Shown here one piece after another: positions 25,623 through 32,052 of a DNA stretch of 33,709 nucleotides (within the stretch, counting starts at the first letter, position 1; the number at the start of each line of letters is the position of its first letter). The notes beneath the pieces are model-generated. The model was not told the origin of the DNA and ran no database searches. It was given only the letters and a program-made list of their open reading frames with translations. The position numbers and the translations under genes are program-made. The stretch is from contig JACSRF010000314.1 of assembly GCA_014879875.1 (NCBI GenBank), positions 1 to 33,709 on the forward strand, given 5' to 3'. Source of the stretch: Anaerolinea sp. Its GTDB lineage: Bacteria > Chloroflexota > Anaerolineae > Promineifilales > Promineifilaceae.

Positions 25623-26480
25623 TTACCGCTTGGCAGAACGGCGTTTGCGCGCTGCGGCTGCGCTCTTTTGCTGGCTGCTGCTCGTTTTGCCACCCTTTTT
25701 TGACTCCGTTTTGGGCGCGGGCGCTTCCACATCAGGCTGAACAACATTCGGTATTATCGGCGCCGGCGGCATGGTTCTGCGCATGTAGTACCCTTGCCCA
25801 ATACCGATAACATTTGACAAGACAAAATAAATTGACAACCCAGATGGGAACGACAGCGAGAAAAAGCCGAACATAATCGGCATCGTATACAACATGGATT
25901 GCGTCATTTGCGCTGCGGGGTTCTCTTGTGCGTTCTTGCCATTCTTGGGCGGGGCGGGCGTCAACAATTTTTGCTGCAAAAACATGGTAGCGGCCACCAA
26001 GATAGGCAGCACCAACCAGGGGTCTGGCTGCGCCATATTCAGCCACAAAAACCGATTTTCAATGGGCAACAACTGGGTCAGGTCAATGGAAGAGTAGACA
26101 CGTTGCGTTAAGCCAAACAGAGCTTGTGGCGTTGCGCCCAGCACCATGGTAATTGACTGGTAAAGGCCAATCATAACCGGGAACTGAATGAGCAGGGGTA
26201 AACAGCCGGCCAGGCTTTCGGCCGGATTGTAACCAATCTTCTGAAACTCTTCCTGCATCTTCTGCGGATTGTCACGATATTTCTTCTGAATGGCCTGAAT
26301 TTGTGGCTGCATTTCCTGCATCCGCATACTGGAACGCTGCTGCCGCATATTTAAGGGCAGGGTCACGACACGAATGAGCACCGTAAAAACAGCAATAGCC
26401 AGGATAAAATTGTTGCCCAATAAATCATAGAGCAACAATAATCCGTTGACCATGGGGTTAAGTATAAATGTATCCCACAT
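25623..26480 (-). CDS. yidC: Membrane protein insertase YidC/Oxa1 family
   Basis: From the preferred ATG at 26480 the protein has 285 residues, the short form without the large periplasmic domain of Gram-negative YidC. It begins MWDTFILNPMVNGLLLLYDLL; TM1 has the groove Arg in FTVLIRVVTLPLNMRQQRS. A cytoplasmic coiled-coil hairpin (MQEMQPQIQAIQKKYRDNPQKMQEEF) follows, then GCLPLLIQFPVMIGLYQSI and the last TMs (MPIMFGFFSLSFPSGLSIYFVLSNVIGIGQ). The basic tail (KKGGKTSSSQQKSAAAARKRRSAKR) can contact ribosomes. The track's extra 41 residues are read from a repeat-containing spacer and lack a hydrophobic pattern, so I reject that start. Confidence 0.95.
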   Translation of the reverse strand: MWDTFILNPMVNGLLLLYDLLGNNFILAIAVFTVLIRVVTLPLNMRQQRSSMRMQEMQPQIQAIQKKYRDNPQKMQEEFQKIGYNPAESLAGCLPLLIQFPVMIGLYQSITMVLGATPQALFGLTQRVYSSIDLTQLLPIENRFLWLNMAQPDPWLVLPILVAATMFLQQKLLTPAPPKNGKNAQENPAAQMTQSMLYTMPIMFGFFSLSFPSGLSIYFVLSNVIGIGQGYYMRRTMPPAPIIPNVVQPDVEAPAPKTESKKGGKTSSSQQKSAAAARKRRSAKR

Positions 26481-26505
26481 AAAATGATTTCCCGTTCTTG
26501 ACGAA

Positions 26506-26562
26506 CCAGAAACCGGTTTTTCCGCCAAACGATGATGCGTCGGCCAGAAACCCGGTTTCTCC
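26506..26562. repeat. Pair of AGAAACC(C)GGTTTCT palindromic repeats
   Basis: CCAGAAACCGGTTTTTCC (from 26506) and CCAGAAACCCGGTTTCTCC (from 26544) are near-identical direct copies, each almost self-complementary. They fill the spacer between the propeller lipoprotein gene and yidC and look like REP-type elements. Confidence 0.7.
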
Positions 26563-26578
26563 ATAGGGCTGCTGACAA

Positions 26579-27721
26579 CTATTTGGGCACAGGCAAGTCC
26601 CACTGCTTCACGCCTGTTTGCGCATCAAAGGCAATAAGCAGCGTATCGGCCGTTTGCACCGCAACCACCAGTATGTTGTCAACCAATACCGGGGTCGTGT
26701 AAAGAGGCATAATTGTCTCTTGCTGCCACTGCTGAACGCCGGTAGCGGCAGACAATGCCGTCAGCAAACCACCAGGGTCGCCATTTTCCAAGGTTATCAC
26801 CGAAGCAATATAGACAACATCGTTGGCGACAACCGTAGACGCCTGCACAACGCCGGTTACTTGCTGTGTCCACAAGGAAGCGCCAGTCGTGGCGTTAACG
26901 GCATACACGTTCCCTTTGGCGTCTGCAAAGTAAACCACGCCATCGGCCAACGCGGCCGCGCCCCAAATCCAATCCTGCGCCTCAACAACCCACTGCGCTT
27001 CACCTGACTGTAAAGATAAGGCGTGCAGTTTGCGGTCAAAGCTGGTTACGTAAAGGTAATCGGTGTCCACCAACGGCTGGCTTGAGGCAGCTCCGCCTAA
27101 CGTCACGCGCCATTTCTCGACGCCGGTTGTGGCGTCAATGGCATATACATTTTTGTCCAGACAAGCAACAAAAACGATGCCATCTTTATAAGCAGGTTGT
27201 GCCCAAATACTATGTGCGGTGTTGAATTTCCAGCGCAACCTGCCAGAAACAGCGTCAACAGCCAACAGTTGGTTATCAGAAGCGCCAACAAAAACAGTAT
27301 CGCCTACCTGCAACGGGGGCGCAACAATGTGGTCTGTCGTTAATTCGCGGTTGGCCCACAATTCAGATGGCGCGCCCCCCCCACTGTTCTCCAGGCCATA
27401 GATCGTTGTGATGATGCCTGGGCTGAGAAAGCCGGCCGATACACCAAAATCACCGAGAATGATACGGCCGTCTTGCACCGATGGCGCCGCATAAAACGCA
27501 AGCCCAGACCGGGGTGATGCGAACAACCACTCTTGCGCGCGTTCAGCCACGTTATAAGCGAGTACGCCGCTGCCATAGGCCACGTACACATTTTGCCCAT
27601 CGGTTGTTAATCCCGGCCAGGTGGCGTTGCTCACCTGACCACCACAAGCCACGGTCAGCCAACTAGCGAGAATGAGAATGATAATAACAAGCCATTTAGA
27701 CGGCCGTTTTGCTGCATACAC
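26579..27721 (-). CDS. PQQ-like beta-propeller lipoprotein (BamB-like)
   Basis: This 380-aa lipoprotein starts with GTG after GGAGGT. The lipobox is LTVAC (C26). The mature protein is a repeat propeller of about 7 blades of PQQ-enzyme type, recognisable by LLAVDAVSGRLRWKFNT, VYAIDATTGVEKWRVTLGG, LHALSLQSGEAQW, VYAVNATTGASLWTQQV, LTALSAATGVQQWQQET and LIAFDAQTGVKQWDLP. It resembles BamB, which helps outer-membrane protein assembly, but no other Bam part is visible and the organism may lack a typical outer membrane. Its place inside the yidD-yidC cluster suggests a link with membrane protein insertion or quality control; that is inference. Confidence 0.88.
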   Translation of the reverse strand: MYAAKRPSKWLVIIILILASWLTVACGGQVSNATWPGLTTDGQNVYVAYGSGVLAYNVAERAQEWLFASPRSGLAFYAAPSVQDGRIILGDFGVSAGFLSPGIITTIYGLENSGGGAPSELWANRELTTDHIVAPPLQVGDTVFVGASDNQLLAVDAVSGRLRWKFNTAHSIWAQPAYKDGIVFVACLDKNVYAIDATTGVEKWRVTLGGAASSQPLVDTDYLYVTSFDRKLHALSLQSGEAQWVVEAQDWIWGAAALADGVVYFADAKGNVYAVNATTGASLWTQQVTGVVQASTVVANDVVYIASVITLENGDPGGLLTALSAATGVQQWQQETIMPLYTTPVLVDNILVVAVQTADTLLIAFDAQTGVKQWDLPVPK

Positions 27722-27752
27722 TGGAATACCTCCGTGTCATGAATGAGGACAA

Positions 27753-27962
27753 TTATGGGACAGGGTCATAACCACCCGGATTAAAAGGGTGACAGCGACC
27801 GATACGCTTCAGCGCCAACCAGCCGCCCTTCAGCAAACCATGTTTGGCAATCGCTTCATAACCGTAATGTGAACAAGTTGGCGTAAAGCGACAGCTAGGG
27901 GGAAATGCCGGTGAAATATATTTTTGATAAAAGCGAATCAGCAGCAAAACCAAACGTTTCAT
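27753..27962 (-). CDS. yidD: Membrane protein insertion efficiency factor YidD
   Basis: This 69-aa protein matches YidD along its whole length: an N-terminal amphipathic helix ([17 protein letters not shown]), the Cys-containing core [18 protein letters not shown], and [24 protein letters not shown]. It assists YidC-dependent insertion at the inner membrane. It overlaps the rnpA stop by four bases. Confidence 0.97.
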   Translation of the reverse strand: MKRLVLLLIRFYQKYISPAFPPSCRFTPTCSHYGYEAIAKHGLLKGGWLALKRIGRCHPFNPGGYDPVP

Positions 27963-28336
27963 CCGTCTGAATGCTCCCCGTGGCGACCCACTTTATTGTC
28001 ACCAAACAAATGCGCGCGCGCCAACAAAGACAAAACGGCCGTTTCCACATCCGCAAACGAAGCCCTTGCCGTTGCCGCGCGCGCCACAAATACACAATCC
28101 CAACCCGCCTCCACCTGCCCCAGGTGCAGTCGCACCGCTTCACGCAGCAGGCGTTTTGCCCGGTTACGCGCAACCGCCTTGCCTACGCCACGACTGGCCG
28201 TAAAAGCAAAGCGGCTCACATCTTGATCGCTTTTTGTCACGAGTAAAATAGCCAGGGGATGGCGCCAACTTTTGCCCTGTTGTTTAACTCGCTTAACGTC
28301 ACCGGAACGCCGCAATCTATACTGTGTTTGCAGCAT
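27959..28336 (-). CDS. rnpA: Ribonuclease P protein component
   Basis: The 125-aa basic protein subunit of RNase P helps the RNA subunit process tRNA 5' ends. It begins [23 protein letters not shown] and carries the RNR signature in [20 protein letters not shown]. It follows rpmH after a 31-base spacer, as in most bacteria. No strong Shine-Dalgarno is seen, which suggests coupling to rpmH translation. The C-terminus ([15 protein letters not shown]) is a non-conserved tail. Confidence 0.96.
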   Translation of the reverse strand: MLQTQYRLRRSGDVKRVKQQGKSWRHPLAILLVTKSDQDVSRFAFTASRGVGKAVARNRAKRLLREAVRLHLGQVEAGWDCVFVARAATARASFADVETAVLSLLARAHLFGDNKVGRHGEHSDG

Positions 28337-28367
28337 TCTACAACGTTATCATCAGGCAGCTTCCTGC

Positions 28368-28592
28368 TTATTTACCGCCGCCATACCGTTTCACAGAACG
28401 ATACGCGGTTGCCGAAGTGCCATTCCAGTTAATCCGCTTGACGTGGTTGTTCATCTCCACCGTCAAGACACGGCGGCCCCTGGCGCGCCGCGCTTTCAAA
28501 ACATCCTGGCCGCCTCTCGTTTTCATACGCGCCCGAAACCCATGCACACGCATACGGCGTCGAATTTTTGGTTGATATGTCCGCTTTGGCAT
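28368..28592 (-). CDS. rpmH: Ribosomal protein bL34 with C-terminal extension
   Basis: Residues 1-45 ([45 protein letters not shown]) are a complete standard L34, normally about 44-50 residues in all. The frame then continues for 29 residues ([12 protein letters not shown] to KRYGGGK) before TAA. The extension is basic and ends just before rnpA. AAGGAG precedes the ATG. An intrinsic terminator sits directly upstream of this site, in the mRNA leader. Confidence 0.95.
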   Translation of the reverse strand: MPKRTYQPKIRRRMRVHGFRARMKTRGGQDVLKARRARGRRVLTVEMNNHVKRINWNGTSATAYRSVKRYGGGK

Positions 28593-28611
28593 TTTTCACA
28601 TTCTCCTTGAC

Positions 28612-28635
28612 AAAAAACCAGGGCTGTTAGCCCTG
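28612..28635 (-). terminator. Intrinsic terminator in the rpmH leader
   Basis: On the - strand CAGGGCT-AAC-AGCCCTG forms a perfect 7-bp stem followed at once (after one G) by six T residues. The T-run ends only four bases before the rpmH Shine-Dalgarno, so no promoter fits between them. It either ends murA transcripts or acts as an attenuator for rpmH, or both. Confidence 0.85.
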
Positions 28636-28717
28636 TAAAATGGTGTCCTATTTACAAAAGTTAACCGCTTCTTGCGTATGCCACAAACATTATTTTGACA
28701 TTGCAAAGCGACAGAAA

Positions 28718-28746
28718 ATTATACCCAAACCGCCAGAGAGGGGCAA
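28718..28746 (-). promoter_or_regulatory. Promoter for rpmH-rnpA-yidD operon
   Basis: On the - strand TTGCCC (28746-28741, four of six) and a perfect TATAAT (28723-28718) are spaced 17 bases apart. The transcript would start near 28711, giving a leader of about 118 bases that includes the terminator hairpin. Confidence 0.65.
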
Positions 28747-28756
28747 ATCATTAATC

Positions 28757-28792
28757 CAGGTCATAACCTGCCGGGCAGTTTATAGCCTGCCC
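28757..28792 (-). terminator. Two small hairpins after murA
   Basis: GGGCAG/CTGCCC (28773-28792, 8-base loop) and CAGGT/ACCTG (28757-28770, 4-base loop) lie directly after the murA stop. Neither has a T-run. They may protect the murA mRNA 3' end. Confidence 0.4.
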
Positions 28793-28796
28793 ACAC

Positions 28797-30089
28797 TTAA
28801 TCAACCCGCTGTATATGCGCCCCTAACGCCTGTAATTTTGTTTCAATGCGCTCATACCCGCGATCAATTTGTTGAATATTGTGGATGGTGCTGGTTCCTT
28901 TCGCGCACAGCGCCGCAATCACCAGCGCCATGCCGGCGCGGATGTCCGGGCTGGGCACGCCGTGCGGGCTGGCGTACAAGGTGGACTGCCCCTCCACAAT
29001 CAGGCGATGAGGATCACATAACACGGTACGCGCCCCCATAAAATTGAGATGATCTACAAAAAAGAAGCGGCTTTCGTACATCCAATCATGCAGCAGCACC
29101 AAACCTTTGCTCTGCGTCGCCAGCACCACCAGAATGCTCATCAAATCTGGTGGAAAACCGGGCCAGGGCATTGGCTTAATCTCCAACATACGGCCGCTCA
29201 ATGCCGATTTAATAGTTAATGGTTGATAAGCGGGCACAATCACATCATCATTCTCAATCTCAAACTGCACACCCAGCTTGTCGTAAACCAGGCGAATCAT
29301 GCCCAAATACTGCGGGTCGGCTCGTTTAATGCGCAGTTCACCGCCGGTAACGGCCGCTGCGCTAATAAAACTCCCCACTTCCATAAAATCTGCGCCAATG
29401 GTGTATTCCGTCCCATGCAATTGGGTAACGCCATGGATTGTCAGGCGGTTCGTGCCGACGCCCTCAATGGCTGCCCCCATCTGATTTAGAAATAAACACA
29501 AATCACGGACGTGAGGTTCACAGGCCGCATTGTCTATGACTGTTTCACCATCGGCCAACACCGCCGCCATCACGGTATTTTCCGTGGCGGTGACACTCGC
29601 TTCTGGCAGCAGCAAATAGCCGGCGCCCTGCAGATCCTTGGCCGTCATCTGAAAAACGCCACGATTCACCAGTTTGACCTTCGCGCCTAATGCTTCGAGG
29701 GCGCGAATGTGAGTATCAAGCGGACGGCCGCCAATCACGTCCCCGCCCGGCAAAGGCAGCGTAATCCGCCCCGTCCGCGCCAGCATTGGCCCCGACAGCA
29801 CAAACGAGGCGCGGATACGGCCGGCCAATTCCGGGTCCAACTCCGTCTTGGCAATGTCGCTCGCCCGCATCCGCCAGCTCCCCTCACCCAGGTTTTCAAC
29901 AGCGACGCCCAGGTCTTCTAAGATGGCAATGGTATTGCGCACATCCTGTATATCAGGGATGTTATGCAAGATAACGGGTTCTGCGGTGAGCAGGCAGGCC
30001 GGCAGCAACTTAAGCGCCGCGTTCTTGTTGCCACTGGCCGTCATGGTTCCGGTAAGAGGATGCCCTCCTTCAATGATGAACTTGCTCAT
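28797..30089 (-). CDS. murA: UDP-N-acetylglucosamine 1-carboxyvinyltransferase, Cys-to-Asp form
   Basis: MurA transfers enolpyruvate from PEP to UDP-GlcNAc, the first committed step of peptidoglycan synthesis. From ATG 30089, preceded by AAAGGAG, the protein has 430 residues (family about 420). K22 and N23 (SGNKNAAL) are the substrate-binding pair. The active-site loop reads LPGGDVIGGRPLDTH; family enzymes usually have Cys at the position of D117 (E. coli Cys115). Asp there keeps activity in mycobacterial and chlamydial enzymes and prevents alkylation by fosfomycin. The track start at 30248 is wrong: its extra 53 residues are translated from a tandem repeat. Confidence 0.95.
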   Translation of the reverse strand: MSKFIIEGGHPLTGTMTASGNKNAALKLLPACLLTAEPVILHNIPDIQDVRNTIAILEDLGVAVENLGEGSWRMRASDIAKTELDPELAGRIRASFVLSGPMLARTGRITLPLPGGDVIGGRPLDTHIRALEALGAKVKLVNRGVFQMTAKDLQGAGYLLLPEASVTATENTVMAAVLADGETVIDNAACEPHVRDLCLFLNQMGAAIEGVGTNRLTIHGVTQLHGTEYTIGADFMEVGSFISAAAVTGGELRIKRADPQYLGMIRLVYDKLGVQFEIENDDVIVPAYQPLTIKSALSGRMLEIKPMPWPGFPPDLMSILVVLATQSKGLVLLHDWMYESRFFFVDHLNFMGARTVLCDPHRLIVEGQSTLYASPHGVPSPDIRAGMALVIAALCAKGTSTIHNIQQIDRGYERIETKLQALGAHIQRVD

Positions 30090-30093
30090 GGTT

Positions 30094-30195
30094 AGCTCCT
30101 TTGTAAAGCGAACATCCCTGTTCGCTGCCCATACAGAGATGTTCAGCTCCTTTGTAAAGCGAACATCCCTGTTCGCTGCCCGTATAGAGATGTTC
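30094..30195. repeat. 2 x 51-bp tandem repeat in the murA leader
   Basis: Two 51-base copies (30094-30144, 30145-30195) differ at two positions (CATAC versus CGTAT). Each contains the 7-bp hairpin GCGAACA-TCCC-TGTTCGC and, on the - strand, an AAAGGAG box. The copy next to the gene supplies the real ribosome binding site. 51 is a multiple of three, so the repeat stays open in the murA frame. Confidence 0.9.
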
Positions 30196-30219
30196 AGGCT
30201 ACCTATTTTCAATAATTCG

Positions 30220-30248
30220 ATTGTAGCGGGCGCAAAGTAGGCGAACAA
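30220..30248 (-). promoter_or_regulatory. Candidate murA promoter
   Basis: On the - strand TTGTTC (30248-30243) and TACAAT (30225-30220, five of six) have 17-base spacing. The leader would be about 125 bases and include both 51-bp repeats. The -35 is a weak match. Confidence 0.5.
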
Positions 30249-30318
30249 CCTATGAATTGCCTACAACTGGCAGGCAAAAAGTGCTGACGGGGAGCAGCAG
30301 GTGGAGTAAACTTGATCC

Positions 30319-31107
30319 ATGCCATATTTAACAGTTCATGAGCGCAAGCTGTTTTATGCGCAGCAGCGTGGCCCTCTGCATAAACCCGCGCTGCTGCTGC
30401 TGCATGGAGCGGGTGGCAGCCACCTGGATTGGCCGGCCGCCCTGCGCCGCCTGCCAGCAACGGCCGTTTACACCCTTGATCTGCCGGGGCACGGCCGTTC
30501 TGCTGTGCCTGGTTACAACTGCATTGCTGACTACGCGAACAGCACCGCCGATTTCATCACGGCGCTGCCCCTGAGCAGCGTCATCATTGCCGGGCACTCC
30601 ATGGGTGGGGCCATCGCCCTCGACCTGGGGCTGCGCCGCCTGCCACAGCTTGCCGGACTCATCCTCATCGGCAGCGGCGCACGCCTGCCCGTTGCGCCCG
30701 CCATTCTCGATCAGGCGCTTGCCGACTTCAACGCCGCCACGGCCTTTGTCGTTCAGCATGAATGGGCCGCCCGTATTCCTGACCCCATCCGCCAACTCAG
30801 CCTGCAGCGGCTGCGGCAAACGCCACCGGCTGTGCTGCATGGCGATTTTGTCGCCTGCAACACCTTTGACGTGCGGCACAGGTTGGCCGAGATCGCCCTG
30901 CCCACTTTGATCATTGGCGGCGCGGCCGACAAAATGGCGCCGCTGAAATTCAGCCAATTCATGGCCGAGCACATCCCCAACGCGCAGCTTGTCGCGCTGC
31001 CTGAGGCCGGGCACATGATGACGCTGGAACAGCCAACGGCCGTTGCCGCCGTCGTCCAAGATTTTTTAACAAACCTCAAGGTGAATGATGCTATCGAACT
31101 TACTTAA
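30319..31107 (+). CDS. Alpha/beta-fold hydrolase
   Basis: This 262-aa enzyme has the oxyanion-hole motif HGAGGSHLDW (29-38), the nucleophile elbow GHSMGG (S94), a lid region (about 125-175), the acid D204 in IIGGAADKMAP and H232 in PEAGHMMTLEQP, so the catalytic triad is complete. Similar sequences are called esterases, haloperoxidase-like or MenH-like hydrolases; the substrate cannot be read from the sequence. The ATG at 30319 has GGTGGAG about 12 bases upstream, slightly far. It is divergent from murA. The F420-type gene follows 58 bases later on the same strand. Confidence 0.92.
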   Translation: MPYLTVHERKLFYAQQRGPLHKPALLLLHGAGGSHLDWPAALRRLPATAVYTLDLPGHGRSAVPGYNCIADYANSTADFITALPLSSVIIAGHSMGGAIALDLGLRRLPQLAGLILIGSGARLPVAPAILDQALADFNAATAFVVQHEWAARIPDPIRQLSLQRLRQTPPAVLHGDFVACNTFDVRHRLAEIALPTLIIGGAADKMAPLKFSQFMAEHIPNAQLVALPEAGHMMTLEQPTAVAAVVQDFLTNLKVNDAIELT

Positions 31108-31125
31108 AATCCGAAAATTTGTAAC

Positions 31126-31142
31126 CCAGGTTAGCAACCTGG
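31126..31142. repeat. Perfect small palindrome CCAGGTT-AGC-AACCTGG
   Basis: A 7-bp perfect stem with a 3-base loop lies between the hydrolase and the nitroreductase-family gene, 9 bases before the latter's GAGGAG site. It could end the hydrolase mRNA or fold in the next leader. There is no T-run. Confidence 0.5.
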
Positions 31143-31165
31143 ACAGTCTATGAGGAGCAAACAGT

Positions 31166-31765
31166 ATGAGTACCATGTCTAAAGATGTCGAACAAGTGCT
31201 ACGGCAGCTGTTCAAACGGCTGAACCCGCTGATGCTGTGGCATTGGCGGCTGGGGATGGGGCCGTACATCAATTTTTGGCCGGAAGGCATCGGTCGTTTT
31301 GTCGTGTTGGTACATACGGGACGCAAAAGCGGCCGTACCTATCGTACCCCGGTCAATTACGCCGAGATAGCGGGTGACGTGTACGTGACGGCCGGATTTG
31401 GCAAAATCGCCGACTGGTATCGTAACGTCATAGCCAATCCGCGCATCGAAGTGTGGCTGCCCGACGGCCGTTGGCAGGCTGATGTGGAGGATGTGACCGG
31501 CAGCGACCAGCACACGGCCGTTATGCGGGAAGTGCTCAAAGGCAGCGGCTTTGCCGCCTATCTATCTGGACTGAATCCGAAGGCCATGAGCGACGCTGAA
31601 CTCAATACCGCGACGGCCGCCTATCGGCTGCTGCGGATTCGCCGGGTGGCCCCTTGCGCCGGTCCCGGCGGGCCGGGCGATCTGGTCTGGTTGTGGCCGG
31701 CGCTGGTGGCTGTCGCTTGGGTAGCCGGGTTGGCGTGGCCTCGACGCCGAAGAACTTCGGCATAA
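31166..31765 (+). CDS. Deazaflavin (F420)-dependent nitroreductase family protein
   Basis: This 199-aa protein resembles the Ddn/nitroreductase family (PF04075), whose split-barrel enzymes use F420H2 to reduce quinones or nitro compounds. Typical segments are VVLVHTGRKSGRTYRTPVNYAEIAGDVYVTAGFG, DWYRNVIANPRIEVWLPDGRWQADVEDV and MREVLKGSGFAAYL. After the domain (about 150) comes a Gly/Pro stretch (APCAGPGGPGDL) and one hydrophobic segment (VWLWPALVAVAWVAGLAW) with a basic end, so the enzyme may be tail-anchored in the membrane. GAGGAG precedes ATG 31166. A hairpin overlaps the last codons. Confidence 0.85.
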   Translation: MSTMSKDVEQVLRQLFKRLNPLMLWHWRLGMGPYINFWPEGIGRFVVLVHTGRKSGRTYRTPVNYAEIAGDVYVTAGFGKIADWYRNVIANPRIEVWLPDGRWQADVEDVTGSDQHTAVMREVLKGSGFAAYLSGLNPKAMSDAELNTATAAYRLLRIRRVAPCAGPGGPGDLVWLWPALVAVAWVAGLAWPRRRRTSA

Positions 31766-31846
31766 CTTGTCAAAGCGCGGGTAATCATTCACTCCCGCCC
31801 CCTGAGCGTTCGGCTGAGCTCACGCCGAAGTCCTGTCGAAGGGGGG
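31746..31846. repeat. REP-type palindromes (GCCGAA/TTCGGC and CCTGAG...TCGAAGG)
   Basis: GCCGAAGAACTTCGGC (31746-31761) overlaps the 3' end of the preceding gene. A larger palindromic element (31798-31846) has outer arms of C and G runs (CCCCCTGAG and TCGAAGGGGGG) and an inner stem TTCGGC/GCCGAA. The word CCTGAG...TCGAAGG is a widespread bacterial repeat type. The rest of the spacer to 32006 holds only a small CTTGC/GCAAG hairpin (31921-31937). Confidence 0.65.
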
Positions 31847-32006
31847 CTTTCGTTCCTAACCTGGACAAGCCAGAAAAGAATTTAACACAATTGTTTCTTT
31901 GCATCGTTGCGTTAAAAATTCTTGCTCGACGGGCAAGCATCTGACTTGAAAGGTACTGAATTGATCAGGTCATAGTTTCGTAAGCTACGCTTTAAGAACA
32001 CCTCAC

Positions 32007-32012
32007 TATAAT
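32007..32012 (+). promoter_or_regulatory. -10 box of the halogenase gene
   Basis: A perfect TATAAT lies 40 bases before the ATG. No convincing -35 is found at 15-19 bases. A TTGACT at 32014 has no matching -10. Confidence 0.4.
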
Positions 32013-32052
32013 CTTGACTTATTCTTCTATGTATTAGTAAGAGGTAAACAAT

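Noticed and set aside
26481-26603. Extended YidC start in the track
   Set aside because: The added residues come from repeat DNA and overlap the upstream gene; the ATG at 26480 begins the normal YidC N-terminus.
30094-30195. CRISPR array
   Set aside because: Two directly adjacent near-identical 51-bp copies without spacers, and no cas genes.
30090-30248. Extended MurA start in the track
   Set aside because: The added 53 residues include a duplicated peptide read from the 51-bp tandem repeat; ATG 30089 has AAAGGAG and the family N-terminus.
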